From IMG/VR virus record IMGVR_UViG_3300034082_000452, positions 1 through 28,778 of that record: a stretch of 28,778 nt of DNA; one strand, written 5' to 3'. Under the pieces are notes generated by a model. That model was not told the DNA's origin and ran no database searches. It saw nothing but the letters and a program-made list of their open reading frames with translations. This DNA is from a virus. The translations under genes and the position numbers were made by a program. Below are positions 7,235-15,847 of the stretch, piece after piece (position 1 is the first letter of the stretch; every line of letters begins with the position of its first letter).

Positions 7235-9892
7235 ATGAGTTATGTAGACGCACTATTCGATCGGACAAAAGATCGAATCTACGTTGTTGAACGCAACAAC
7301 GGTCAAAGAGAATATAAAGAATACCCAGCAAACTATGTGTTTTATTACGATGATCCTCGTGGTAAGTTCCGTACAATCTACGACACACCGGTAAGCCGAT
7401 TTAGTACTAAAGTAGGCAAAGAATTCCATAAAGAAGTAAGGGTTAATTCAGGTAAAAAGATATGGGAAAGTGATATCAATCCTGTGTTCCGTTGCTTTGA
7501 AGATAACTATCTAGGCAAACCTGCTCCTAAATTACAAACTGCGTTCTTCGATATTGAAGTTGACTTTGACCCTGTGCGTGGGTTTAGTCGACCCGACGAC
7601 CCATTTAATCCAATTACTGCGGTAACTGTTTACCTAGACTGGTTAGACAAGCTGGTTACTATGGTAGTGCCTCCCAAGAGCATGAGCTGGGAAACTGCTG
7701 AAGAAATTGCTGGTAAGTTTGATAACTGTTTCCTAATGGAACGTGAAGAGGACCTGCTTAACACATTCTTAGATCTAATTGATGATGCGGATATCTTAAG
7801 TGGTTGGAACTCAGAAGGCTTTGATATCCCCTACATGGTCATGCGTACCAATCGTGTCCTAAGCAAAGATGATACCAGACGCTATTGCCTATGGGGTCAG
7901 TATCCCAAGCAACGTGACTTTGAACGCTTTGGTGCTACAAACTTGACCTTTGACCTTATTGGTCGTGTACACCTAGACTACATGCAGCTTTATCGCAAGT
8001 ACACATATGAAGAACGTCACAGTTATAGTTTAGATGCTATTGCTGAATACGAGTTAGATGAGCGTAAGACACAGTACGAAGGCACATTAGATCAACTGTA
8101 CAACAAAGACTTTCCTACGTTTATCGAGTACAACAGACAAGATACTATGCTATTAGGCAAGCTAGACAAGAAACTACGCTTCTTAGATCTAGCCAATGAA
8201 TTGGCACATGACAATACTGTGTTGCTACAAACAACAATGGGTGCTGTGGCTGTTACAGAACAGGCTATTATTAACGAAGCTCATCAACTTGGTATGGTTG
8301 TACCCAATCGTAACCGTGATGAACAGTTTAACACACAGGCCGCAGGTGCGTATGTAGCAACTCCAAAAGCAGGCATGCATGACTACATTGGCGCAGTTGA
8401 TATTAACTCACTGTACCCGTCAGCTATTCGTGCCTTAAACATGGGTCCAGAAACTATTGTAGGCCAACTACGTCCTATTATGACTGACCATTATATCAAA
8501 AGCAAAATGGATGCTGGCAGTAGTTTTGCTGACGCATGGGAGGGCTTGTTTGGTAGCCTAGAGTATTCGGCAGTTATGAATGGTGAAATTGGTACAGAGA
8601 TTACCATTGATTGGATCAACGGTGAATGTGATGTACTAAGTGCCGCAGATGTTTGGCGATTGATCTTTGACAGCAACAAGACTTGGATCCTTAGTGCTAA
8701 CGGTACTATCTTTAGTAATGATCGTAAGGGTGTTATACCAGGCTTACTAGAACGTTGGTATGCTGAACGTAAAGAAATGCAGGCTAAAAAGAAAGAAGCT
8801 GTCACAGACGAGGATATTGCGTTTTGGGACAAACGACAACTAGTTAAAAAGATTAACTTGAACAGTTTGTATGGTGCTATTTTGAATCCCGGATGCCGTT
8901 TCTTTGACAAACGTATTGGACAGTCAACTACACTTACTGGTCGTACTGTTGCTAAACACATGGATGCTTACATTAATGAATGTATCACAGGCAAGTATGA
9001 TCACATAGGTGAAGCAATTATCTATGGTGATACTGACTCATGCTACTTTAGTGCTTGGCCTATTGTTCGAGCTGATGTAGAAGCGGGCAAGATGGAATGG
9101 AACAAAGACATTGCTGTACAACTGTATGATACCATTGCTGATCAGGTTAACGAAAGTTTTCCAGGCTTCTGCGAAAAGGCATTTCACACTCCACGTCGTC
9201 AAGGTGAGCTAATCAAAGGTGGGCGAGAGCTTGTAGCACTCAAAGGCTTGTTTATTAAAAAGAAACGTTATGCTGTGCTAATCTATGACATGGAAGGTAA
9301 ACGTTTAGATAGTCATGGTTACCCAGGTAAAGTTAAAGCCATGGGCCTAGACTTAAAACGTAGTGATACTCCTAAGGTTATTCAAGACTTCCTAAGTGAA
9401 ATTTTACTTGATACGCTTACCGGTAGCCCACGTGAGGATATCATTAAGAAAGTCCGTGACTTTAAACTGATCTTTACAGAGCGTCCAGCATGGGAAAAAG
9501 GTACACCCAAACGTGTAAATAATTTAACCAAGTACACAGCAGAAGAAGCACGCCTAGGCAAAGCAAATATGCCGGGTCACGTTAGAGCTGCTATGAACTG
9601 GAATAACCTAAAACGTATGATGGGCGATAACTATTCTATGGCCATTGTTGATGGCATGAAGACTGTGGTTTGTAAGTTAAAAGACAATCCGCTAGGCTAC
9701 AGTAGCGTTGGATATCCCACAGACGAATCACATATTCCTGGTTGGTTTAAAGAGTTGCCGTTTGATGATGCCCTAATGGAAACAGGCATTGTAGATCAAA
9801 AGGTAGAAAACTTGTTGGGTGTGTTGAATTGGAAGATCAGTGAAAACACACAGATATCAACAACGTTTGATGATTTGTTTACATTTGAGTAA
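7235..9892 (+). CDS. 43: T4 gp43-like family B DNA polymerase
   Basis: The replicative DNA polymerase with 3'-5' proofreading, 885 residues from the chosen ATG (T4 gp43 is about 900). Exonuclease motifs: DIE (106-108), GWNSEGFDIPY, and YNRQDT. Polymerase motif A is DINSLYPS (from 389), motif B is KKINLNSLYG (538-547) and motif C is YGDTDS (597-602), with catalytic aspartates 389, 599 and 601. The last residues, FDDLFTFE, resemble the C-terminal peptide by which gp43 holds the sliding clamp; a clamp gene lies 2.2 kb downstream. An ATG 30 bases earlier (7205) is possible, but AGGAG at 7225-7229 fits the 7235 start, and starting at 7205 would put a likely regulatory hairpin inside the coding region. 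The enzyme should work with the clamp and the 5'-3' exonuclease also encoded here. Confidence 0.96.
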   Translation: MSYVDALFDRTKDRIYVVERNNGQREYKEYPANYVFYYDDPRGKFRTIYDTPVSRFSTKVGKEFHKEVRVNSGKKIWESDINPVFRCFEDNYLGKPAPKLQTAFFDIEVDFDPVRGFSRPDDPFNPITAVTVYLDWLDKLVTMVVPPKSMSWETAEEIAGKFDNCFLMEREEDLLNTFLDLIDDADILSGWNSEGFDIPYMVMRTNRVLSKDDTRRYCLWGQYPKQRDFERFGATNLTFDLIGRVHLDYMQLYRKYTYEERHSYSLDAIAEYELDERKTQYEGTLDQLYNKDFPTFIEYNRQDTMLLGKLDKKLRFLDLANELAHDNTVLLQTTMGAVAVTEQAIINEAHQLGMVVPNRNRDEQFNTQAAGAYVATPKAGMHDYIGAVDINSLYPSAIRALNMGPETIVGQLRPIMTDHYIKSKMDAGSSFADAWEGLFGSLEYSAVMNGEIGTEITIDWINGECDVLSAADVWRLIFDSNKTWILSANGTIFSNDRKGVIPGLLERWYAERKEMQAKKKEAVTDEDIAFWDKRQLVKKINLNSLYGAILNPGCRFFDKRIGQSTTLTGRTVAKHMDAYINECITGKYDHIGEAIIYGDTDSCYFSAWPIVRADVEAGKMEWNKDIAVQLYDTIADQVNESFPGFCEKAFHTPRRQGELIKGGRELVALKGLFIKKKRYAVLIYDMEGKRLDSHGYPGKVKAMGLDLKRSDTPKVIQDFLSEILLDTLTGSPREDIIKKVRDFKLIFTERPAWEKGTPKRVNNLTKYTAEEARLGKANMPGHVRAAMNWNNLKRMMGDNYSMAIVDGMKTVVCKLKDNPLGYSSVGYPTDESHIPGWFKELPFDDALMETGIVDQKVENLLGVLNWKISENTQISTTFDDLFTFE

Positions 9893-9894
9893 TT

Positions 9895-11982
9895 ATGGCA
9901 GAAATAAAACTAATAAATGTTGATGCGTTGAAACAGATGCCGCGGCACCCACTAACAGTAGAACATGTGGGTGCGGAGCATCTTGATCGATATAACAAAC
10001 AGCACATGGATTTTAACAAAGATCTAAATCTCTACGGCAAATACTGCTTTCATCCGTTTAACAGTGTGACTATTGACGGGCAAGGTGATTGTTATGTATG
10101 CGTATGTCAAGCATGGTTACCTATTCCTGTGGGCAATATCATGGACTTTACCAGTTTACAAGCAATTGTACAGAGTCCACGTGCTCGTGAGATACAGGCC
10201 AGTATCATTGACGGTACTTACAAGTATTGCGATCACAAGACCTGTCACTTGATCGACAGTGGTAACTTAGAAACACGTATAGATCATAGACCAGATACTG
10301 TTAATTGGATTGTGTTTGCTCTAGATGATAGCTGTAATTTGAGTTGCCCAAGTTGTCGTACTAGTATGATATTTCATAACAAAGGTGAAGAGTTTGAACG
10401 TCGAATGGCTATCAGTGATCACTTGGTTACTCTTATCGAACAGCACGATCACTTTCTTAAGTTTACCCTAAGTGGCGATGGTGATCCATTTGCCAGTCAC
10501 ATTTATCGTAACATGCTGGACAAGTTAGATCTAACAGACAATAAAAATATTGAGATTGAAGTAGTAACCAACGGTATCCTAGTTAAGAGCCATTGGAATC
10601 GTATGGTAGGTGTACATGACAACGTGGTTAGAATGCGTATTAGTTTTGACGCAGGTTCTCCGGAAACCTATGCTGTTACACGCCGTGGCGGTGATTGGAA
10701 CAAACTTATAGAAAGCTGTAAGTACATTGTCAAATGGAAGCAGAAGAAGTACAGTAACATGGAACTACAGGCCGCGTTTGTTGTACAAAATTCCAACTAT
10801 CAAGACATACACAAGTATGTTAGCCTGGCTATGTCGTTAGGGTTTGACAGTATTATGTTACAAAAAGTAACTGATTGGGGCAAATGGACTGTCAACGGGG
10901 TCAACTACTTTTTTGATCATGCTGTGTGGCAACCAGACCATGCTAACTACCCAGCGTTGGTAGAACTGCTCAATGATCCAATTATGTCAAATCCTAAGGT
11001 AGACTTAACTAACCTATCACATCTACGCACCGACGAAGTGCCATTGGAATTATGTAGGATAGTTGAGTTAAAAAATGCCATACCAAAACAACTAACTGAT
11101 CATTTTGTTCAAATTGACCATATAACAGAGTCTATACACGATAATATCAACGAGCTTAGACCCGGTAATAGAAAGTTTGATGATGATTACGTTGACATGG
11201 TGCGTGTGTTAGAGCAGATCAACGAAAAAGTCACGTTCCTGCGCAACATCACCGAAAACTTAGAATCAAAATACAATAAAGAAATAACTCTAATGACCAA
11301 AGAGTTTTATCGTCAGGGCTATAAGATCGGCGGAGCCGAGGTATTAGTTAAGTCAGACTATCTAACTGAACGAACTAGAACCATGCCAATGAACGAAGAA
11401 ACAGCCACAGCAGTGGCTTCAGCAATTGGGCGTTATGTAAGTTGGGAATACCCCGGATTAGAAATAGGCCCAGGTGACGGCCTGTGGACTAAACATCTAG
11501 TAGGGTGTGATCCTTTGTATCTAGTAGACACTAACAAGGAGTTCCTAACTTCTAGCCTAGAACAATTTCACGAAGACTATCGTAGAAGGGTGCGCACCTA
11601 CACCACTGAAGGTACAGATCTAAGTATGCTACCACAAAATCAATTTGGGTTTGTCCTAGCATGGAATGTATTCAATTACCTAACAGCAGACTTGCTTGAC
11701 CTTTATCTAAGTGAGATTATAAAAGTTCTGCGTCCAGGTGGCTACTGTGTGTTTAGTTATAACAATGCTGAGAGAACTCATTCTGCGGCATTGGTTCAAA
11801 CTGGTTACATGAGTTACATGCCCAAGGCTTACTTACTTAAACTACTTAACAAGTATGGATTTGAAGTGATAGTCACATCCGATCTTGAAGAACATATAAG
11901 TTGGGTAGAAATAAAGAAACCGGGCGAACTACATACTGTAAAATCACATCAAGCAATGGCAAAAATTGTTCATAGAGCGTAA
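9895..11982 (+). CDS. Radical SAM / methyltransferase fusion protein
   Basis: A protein of 695 residues in three parts. Residues 51-117 hold candidate auxiliary-cluster cysteines (C51, C66, C69, C71, C112, C117). The radical SAM core follows, with C147, C151 and C154 (CNLSCPSC) and SGDGDP in place of GGE. After a long, probably coiled helical linker (about 395-480), residues from about 510 to the end are a class I SAM-dependent methyltransferase: LEIGPGDG (522-529) is the SAM-binding loop, LVDTN the acidic end of strand 2, and LRPGGYCVFSY the late motif. The protein would use SAM in two chemistries: radical generation and methyl transfer. It begins three bases after the polymerase stop. The substrate is unknown. 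The first part is akin to the tandem radical SAM proteins upstream. A read-through fusion from assembly error is unlikely because the frame is continuous. Confidence 0.85.
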   Translation: MAEIKLINVDALKQMPRHPLTVEHVGAEHLDRYNKQHMDFNKDLNLYGKYCFHPFNSVTIDGQGDCYVCVCQAWLPIPVGNIMDFTSLQAIVQSPRAREIQASIIDGTYKYCDHKTCHLIDSGNLETRIDHRPDTVNWIVFALDDSCNLSCPSCRTSMIFHNKGEEFERRMAISDHLVTLIEQHDHFLKFTLSGDGDPFASHIYRNMLDKLDLTDNKNIEIEVVTNGILVKSHWNRMVGVHDNVVRMRISFDAGSPETYAVTRRGGDWNKLIESCKYIVKWKQKKYSNMELQAAFVVQNSNYQDIHKYVSLAMSLGFDSIMLQKVTDWGKWTVNGVNYFFDHAVWQPDHANYPALVELLNDPIMSNPKVDLTNLSHLRTDEVPLELCRIVELKNAIPKQLTDHFVQIDHITESIHDNINELRPGNRKFDDDYVDMVRVLEQINEKVTFLRNITENLESKYNKEITLMTKEFYRQGYKIGGAEVLVKSDYLTERTRTMPMNEETATAVASAIGRYVSWEYPGLEIGPGDGLWTKHLVGCDPLYLVDTNKEFLTSSLEQFHEDYRRRVRTYTTEGTDLSMLPQNQFGFVLAWNVFNYLTADLLDLYLSEIIKVLRPGGYCVFSYNNAERTHSAALVQTGYMSYMPKAYLLKLLNKYGFEVIVTSDLEEHISWVEIKKPGELHTVKSHQAMAKIVHRA

Positions 11983-12002
11983 AGAAATTTTATCAAACCT
12001 AT

Positions 12003-12030
12003 TGTATTTTCTAAATACATCATATACAAT
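12003..12030 (+). promoter_or_regulatory. Possible weak promoter for the sliding clamp gene
   Basis: TTGTAT (12003-12008) and TACAAT (12025-12030) with a 16-base spacer form a weak sigma70-type match. CTAAATA (12011-12017) overlaps it and resembles part of a T4-type late box. A strong AAGGAG (12043-12048) follows. This is the only gap large enough to start a new transcript before the clamp. Confidence 0.3.
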
Positions 12031-12054
12031 ATATTATCAATCAAGGAGAAGTAA

Positions 12055-12786
12055 ATGAGAGACCATCTATTAGACATCGTTAAAAACACTTATGGCTTAG
12101 GCAACATTGACTTAGTTAAGGTTCAAGGTACAGCAGAAGAAACAACTATTGAAGCACTAGCCGAAGATCGTTCAGTTATTGTACAGGCTAAACTTAATGG
12201 ACCTGTGGCAGAGTTTGTTGGTACATTTGGTATGCCAAACCTAGCTAAACTAAACACTATCTTAGGTATTCCAGAATACAAAGAAAACGCTAAGATTTCA
12301 TTGACTAAACAAGATCGCAACGGCGAATCAGTTCCGGTGGGCCTACACTTTGAAAATGCCGCTGGCGACTTTAAAAATGACTATCGTTTTATGAGTCAAG
12401 AAATTGTAGCTGACAAACTTAAAACAGTTAAATTCCGCGGAGTTAACTGGAACGTAGAGTTTGAACCAACAGTAGCAAGTATTCAAAGACTAAAATTCCA
12501 AGCTAGTGCTAACAGCGAAGAAACTACGTTTACTGCTAAAACAGAAAACGGTGAGTTGAAATTCTTCTTTGGTGATCACAGTAGCCATGCTGGTAACTTT
12601 GTATTCCAATCAGGTGTATCAGGTACACTAAGCAAAGGTTGGGCATGGCCAGTTAACGCTGTTATTTCAATCTTAAACTTAAGCGGTGATAAAACATTCC
12701 GTATCAGTGATGAAGGTGCGGCACAGATTACTGTCAACACTGGCATTGCTACATACAACTACATCTTGCCAGCACAAAGCAAATAA
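12055..12786 (+). CDS. 45: Sliding clamp, gp45-like
   Basis: A protein of 243 residues (T4 gp45 is 228). The pattern of short amphipathic strands and two repeated half-domains, with an N-terminal MRDHLLDIVKNT helix, a LNGPVAEFVGTFGMPNLAKL segment comparable with the gp45 clamp core, and a C-terminal FVFQSGVSG...W-rich strand set, fits the trimeric clamp that tethers the polymerase to DNA. It is cytoplasmic and in T4 also serves late transcription. The identification rests on fold pattern, length and its place after the gp43-type polymerase, not on a diagnostic motif. AAGGAG lies seven bases before the ATG, suggesting strong translation. The next gene begins directly after its stop codon with no spacing. 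Confidence 0.78.
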   Translation: MRDHLLDIVKNTYGLGNIDLVKVQGTAEETTIEALAEDRSVIVQAKLNGPVAEFVGTFGMPNLAKLNTILGIPEYKENAKISLTKQDRNGESVPVGLHFENAAGDFKNDYRFMSQEIVADKLKTVKFRGVNWNVEFEPTVASIQRLKFQASANSEETTFTAKTENGELKFFFGDHSSHAGNFVFQSGVSGTLSKGWAWPVNAVISILNLSGDKTFRISDEGAAQITVNTGIATYNYILPAQSK

Positions 12787-13125
12787 ATGATTAAAGGTAT
12801 CGCAAATAGTAGATATATTCATGTAATGTCAAATTACGCACCATATATCAACAATGGTGGACAATCGGCTGGTGAGATGCGTTATAATACATCAAATCAA
12901 TTAGTCGAAGTGTACAATGGCAATATATGGCAAAACATTAGTGAGCATATAACTATTAATCTAACTCCCGACGCAGAAGAAGCTATTCAGTGGGCTACTA
13001 TTAAGATGCAGGAAGAGTCCGCGCTTAAAGCTAAGTTGGAGAAATACCCAACACTTAAATCAGCTTACGAACAGTTTAAGATGATAGAAGTGTTGGTCTA
13101 CGAGGAAGAAAAAAGTGGCACATGA
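12787..13125 (+). CDS. Unknown small phage protein between clamp and DpdA-like gene
   Basis: A protein of 112 residues that I do not recognise by function. The N-terminal half is strand- and turn-rich (PYINNGGQSAG, MRYNTSNQLVEVYNG), a phrase style often seen in phage tail or fibre tips, while the C-terminal half is helical and acidic (TPDAEEAIQWATIKM onward). It has no cysteine, signal peptide or membrane segment. Its ATG touches the clamp stop codon directly, and its 3' end overlaps the DpdA-like gene by 11 bases, so it sits inside a transcriptional unit with both. A virion role is conceivable, but the context is replication and DNA modification. Confidence 0.7.
   Translation: MIKGIANSRYIHVMSNYAPYINNGGQSAGEMRYNTSNQLVEVYNGNIWQNISEHITINLTPDAEEAIQWATIKMQEESALKAKLEKYPTLKSAYEQFKMIEVLVYEEEKSGT
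13102..13106 (+). promoter_or_regulatory. Ribosome site deciding the GTG start of the DpdA-like gene
   Basis: GAGGA ends eight bases before a GTG at 13115. No ATG is available at a suitable distance and the protein aligns naturally from this point, so GTG is the likely start. Confidence 0.6.
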
Positions 13126-14677
13126 AATAGATAATTTAACCAGTAAACAAAAAGACTACGCTGTCTTTTTACCTGCACTGTCAGGCTTTTATGCTACCTA
13201 TGTAGGCAAGCAACGTTTTCCAGATGCCAACGGTAATACCTACGTTGAAAGCACACGTGTACCTAGCAACTTTGAAAATGGTATCGAAGGGTTAAATTGG
13301 CTCAATCCAGATGCCGCTTACTTTCCATATCATTGGAGTTTGTACTCAGCAGGTCACGCAGAGTTAGATGTAAACAAACACAGTCCTAAAGAAGATATGG
13401 TGCGTAATAGAGATCGTAGCCGTAGTTTTATCCTAGGTGACTCAGGTGGTTTCCAGATTGGTAAAGGTGTTTGGGAAGGTGATTGGAAGAATCCTAACTG
13501 TCCTAAAGCACAGAAGAAACGTGAGCTTGTGCTAACTTGGATGGACGCATACATGGACTATGGTATGTGTTTGGATATTCCAGCTTGGGTAGCTCGTAGT
13601 CCAGCAGGTGCCAAAGCTACAGGTATTAGCACATACGACGAAGCTGTACTAGGTACCTACATCAACAATGATTGGTTTATTAACAATCGTACAGGTGCTT
13701 GTAAGTTCTTAAACGTCTTACAAGGTGAGAATCACGCAGACGCAGACGATTGGTATGATCGTATGAAGAAATATTGTGACCCTAAACAATACCCAGGCAA
13801 GCATTTTAATGGTTGGGCTATGGGTGGACAGAACATGTGTGATGTACACTTAGTTCTTAAACGTCTAGTAGCTATGCGCTACGACAATCTATTACAAAAA
13901 GGCATACATGATTGGATGCACTTCTTAGGTACAAGTAAACTAGAGTGGGCATGTTTATTAACAGATATACAACGTGCTATTCGCAAACATGTTAACCCCA
14001 ACTTTACTATTAGTTTTGACTGCGCAAGCCCATTCCTAGCATCGGCTAACGGGCAGATATACATTCAAACTGAAATCGAAGATCGTAGCAAATGGGTATA
14101 TCGTATGGTGCCTAGTGTTGATGATAAGAAATATGCGTTAGATACTCGTAAGTTTAGTGATGCTGTACTTCAAGATGGTCGCTTTAGTAACTTTACAGAC
14201 AGTCCTGTAAGCAATCGTATACAGATCAATGATGTATGCTACTATGCGCCCGGCGATTTGAACAAGATTGGCAAGGAAGGACGTACTAGTTGGGATAGCT
14301 TTAGTTATGCTATTCAAATGGGACATAACGTTTGGAGTCATTTAACAGCCGTACAAGAAGCTAATCGTCAATATGACCAAGGGGTAACCCCAAAAATGCT
14401 TGTACAAGAGACCTTTAATCGTGTATACTTTAAAGATGTAGTAGATAGTATCTTTGCTGCTCCCGATCGTAGTACAGCAGAACAGATTATTGAAGAGCAT
14501 AGTAAGTTCTGGATGCAGATTATTGGCACTCGTGGTGCTACAGGTAAGAAAACTGTCAACGCAAGTACCATGTTTAATGACTTGTTTGAAACTGAAGAAG
14601 TCGAAGAACATCACGTAGACGACAGTGGGTTAGACGAAGCAACATTAGATAACTTAGAAGCAGGCCTGGAGGAATAA
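13115..14677 (+). CDS. dpdA: DpdA-like 7-deazaguanine DNA transglycosylase (TGT superfamily)
   Basis: A protein of 520 residues from a GTG start. TGT-superfamily landmarks are in order: GDSGGFQ (108-114, the general-acid aspartate region), CLDIPAWV (152-159), GWAMGGQ (233-239, like GyAIGG), HFLGTSK (269-275) and FDCASP (301-306), where D302 matches the nucleophilic aspartate of tRNA-guanine transglycosylase. The CXCXXC zinc site of bacterial TGT is not seen, and the protein is much longer than tRNA TGT (about 375). Both traits fit DpdA, which swaps guanine in DNA for a 7-deazaguanine base. Context supports this: a QueD-like gene lies two genes beyond the small DUF465-like gene, and folE and queE are in the window. 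The product should mark phage DNA against restriction enzymes. Which 7-deazaguanine is inserted cannot be told. Confidence 0.85.
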   Translation: MAHEIDNLTSKQKDYAVFLPALSGFYATYVGKQRFPDANGNTYVESTRVPSNFENGIEGLNWLNPDAAYFPYHWSLYSAGHAELDVNKHSPKEDMVRNRDRSRSFILGDSGGFQIGKGVWEGDWKNPNCPKAQKKRELVLTWMDAYMDYGMCLDIPAWVARSPAGAKATGISTYDEAVLGTYINNDWFINNRTGACKFLNVLQGENHADADDWYDRMKKYCDPKQYPGKHFNGWAMGGQNMCDVHLVLKRLVAMRYDNLLQKGIHDWMHFLGTSKLEWACLLTDIQRAIRKHVNPNFTISFDCASPFLASANGQIYIQTEIEDRSKWVYRMVPSVDDKKYALDTRKFSDAVLQDGRFSNFTDSPVSNRIQINDVCYYAPGDLNKIGKEGRTSWDSFSYAIQMGHNVWSHLTAVQEANRQYDQGVTPKMLVQETFNRVYFKDVVDSIFAAPDRSTAEQIIEEHSKFWMQIIGTRGATGKKTVNASTMFNDLFETEEVEEHHVDDSGLDEATLDNLEAGLEE

Positions 14678-14859
14678 TGGAACGTATTCAATTAGAAGAT
14701 GAATTAGCAGAACTAGAACAAGTTCATCGAAAACTTGACGAAAACATCGAACGAGGTTATACTAGTTATATGGACGATGCTAGTCTAGGTAAAATGAAGC
14801 AAGAAAAATTAATAGTTAAACGCTCAATCGAAACCATTAGGAAAAAATTAGGTCTATGA
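14677..14859 (+). CDS. Small helical YdcH/DUF465-like protein
   Basis: A protein of 60 residues that is a single helical hairpin: an LEDELAELEQVHRKLDENI helix, a short turn with SYMDDASLG, then a basic helix KQEKLIVKRSIETIRKKL. The spacing H-x2-L-x3-I, then L-x2-K-x-EKL-x-IK, matches the DUF465/YdcH family of small bacterial proteins, whose function is not established. GGAGG precedes the start, which overlaps the DpdA-like stop by one base (TAATG), and its stop overlaps the next start (ATGA). Translation is thus coupled to the transglycosylase. Confidence 0.65.
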   Translation: MERIQLEDELAELEQVHRKLDENIERGYTSYMDDASLGKMKQEKLIVKRSIETIRKKLGL

Positions 14860-15395
14860 AACGTGAATACACATCAGGTACCGCAGAAGCAATTACATTC
14901 TTTGTAGGTGACGAAATTGAACGCACACCTGCTTACGGCATGCGTACACTATTTGTAGTAGGTGTACATGAACCGCAGGATATCTTAGAGATGTTACAGA
15001 CTAAATTGGCCTACAGTGATATTGAACATATTTACTTTGGTGCTAATCAAAGTTTTAATCCTAGTGGCACTAACGATGTAGCAACATGGCGGCCTTGGGA
15101 AGATATGATCTATGTCTTGCTAGAGAATGACTACTGGTGTACCTTAGACTTTGATGTACGAGACGTAGAAGGCCTACTTGAAAGTGGCTTAATTGAAAAA
15201 CGTAGATTCATTCCGCAGATTTCGGTAAAATTGCCCTATTTACAACAGCTAGGTTATAATGCTACAATTAAGTTAGACGATGTAGACTTTGCGGCTACAA
15301 ATCCGGGCGTATGGTGCCATAAACTTAACACCCTATTAGATGAAAACAAATTCACTAACTGGGACCAATATGGTAAAGATGAGATTATCAAATGA
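14856..15395 (+). CDS. Unknown protein in the DpdA-QueD cluster
   Basis: A protein of 179 residues without a recognised family. It is an alternating strand and helix protein: ITFFVGDEIE, RTLFVVGV, DIEHIYFGANQ, a tryptophan-rich middle (WRPWEDMIYVLLENDYW), CTLDFDV, and FIPQISVKLPYL followed by YNATIKLDDVDF. This layout suggests an alpha/beta or half-barrel fold, but no catalytic motif is clear. The two cysteines (both after W) do not form a cluster motif. It is linked by ATGA overlaps to the genes on both sides, between the DUF465-like protein and the QueD-like protein, so it may belong to the 7-deazaguanine pathway. No signal peptide is present. Confidence 0.75.
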   Translation: MKREYTSGTAEAITFFVGDEIERTPAYGMRTLFVVGVHEPQDILEMLQTKLAYSDIEHIYFGANQSFNPSGTNDVATWRPWEDMIYVLLENDYWCTLDFDVRDVEGLLESGLIEKRRFIPQISVKLPYLQQLGYNATIKLDDVDFAATNPGVWCHKLNTLLDENKFTNWDQYGKDEIIK

Positions 15396-15835
15396 TACAA
15401 GCAGAACGTGATCAATTAGAACGTATTAAACATTCAGCTCAAAAAAAGATATGGGTTACTTTTCAAAAGGAAGGTGTACACTGCTATCCAGCGGCAGCTA
15501 CAGACCCAACACTAGCCACAGGAGATCAATATGATGTTTCGTTTCTTGCTAGTCCTCATCGTCATATGTTTCATTTTCGCGTGGCCATTAGCGTTGAGCA
15601 TAATGACAGAGACATCGAGTTTATCCAGTTTAAACGTTGGCTGGTAAATCTTTATGTAAATAATACATTACAATTAGATTTTAAGAGCTGTGAAATGATT
15701 TCAGATGATCTGTATACACAGATTGCTTCAAAGTATCCCAATCGCGATGTTTGGATCGATGTATCCGAAGATGGCGAGAACGGAAGTTATGCTGAGTACA
15801 ACTGTACTCGTCCTCATCAAACTGTCACTATTTAA
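15392..15835 (+). CDS. queD: QueD-like (6-pyruvoyl-tetrahydropterin synthase fold) protein
   Basis: A protein of 147 residues. HRHMFHFRVAISVEH (56-70) matches the HGH-x-Y/F-x-V segment that binds zinc in QueD/PTPS enzymes; H56 and H58 would be two zinc ligands and H30 a candidate third. IEFIQFKRWL corresponds to the conserved DF-x-x-LK helix, FKSCEMISDDL to the helix beginning with E, and VWIDVSEDGENGSYAEY to the final strand with its active-site glutamate. QueD converts dihydroneopterin triphosphate to 6-carboxy-tetrahydropterin, the step between FolE and QueE, both encoded in this window. The sequence is divergent: the catalytic Asp-His (LDH) pair of standard QueD is not obvious. It lies downstream of the DpdA-like gene in the same overlapping unit. 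Confidence 0.58.
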   Translation: MIQAERDQLERIKHSAQKKIWVTFQKEGVHCYPAAATDPTLATGDQYDVSFLASPHRHMFHFRVAISVEHNDRDIEFIQFKRWLVNLYVNNTLQLDFKSCEMISDDLYTQIASKYPNRDVWIDVSEDGENGSYAEYNCTRPHQTVTI

Positions 15836-15847
15836 GGAGATTTTTCC

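Noticed and set aside
7205-7237. Earlier ATG start for the DNA polymerase at 7205
   Set aside because: The later ATG at 7235 has a well-spaced AGGAG, and the region between holds a hairpin suited to translational control.
8491-8961. Long minus-strand open frame inside the polymerase gene
   Set aside because: It lies opposite a conserved coding region with clear polymerase motifs, and its protein has no recognisable features.
14138-14614. Minus-strand open frames inside the DpdA-like gene
   Set aside because: They mirror the codon pattern of the plus-strand gene and have no ribosome site or recognisable domain.
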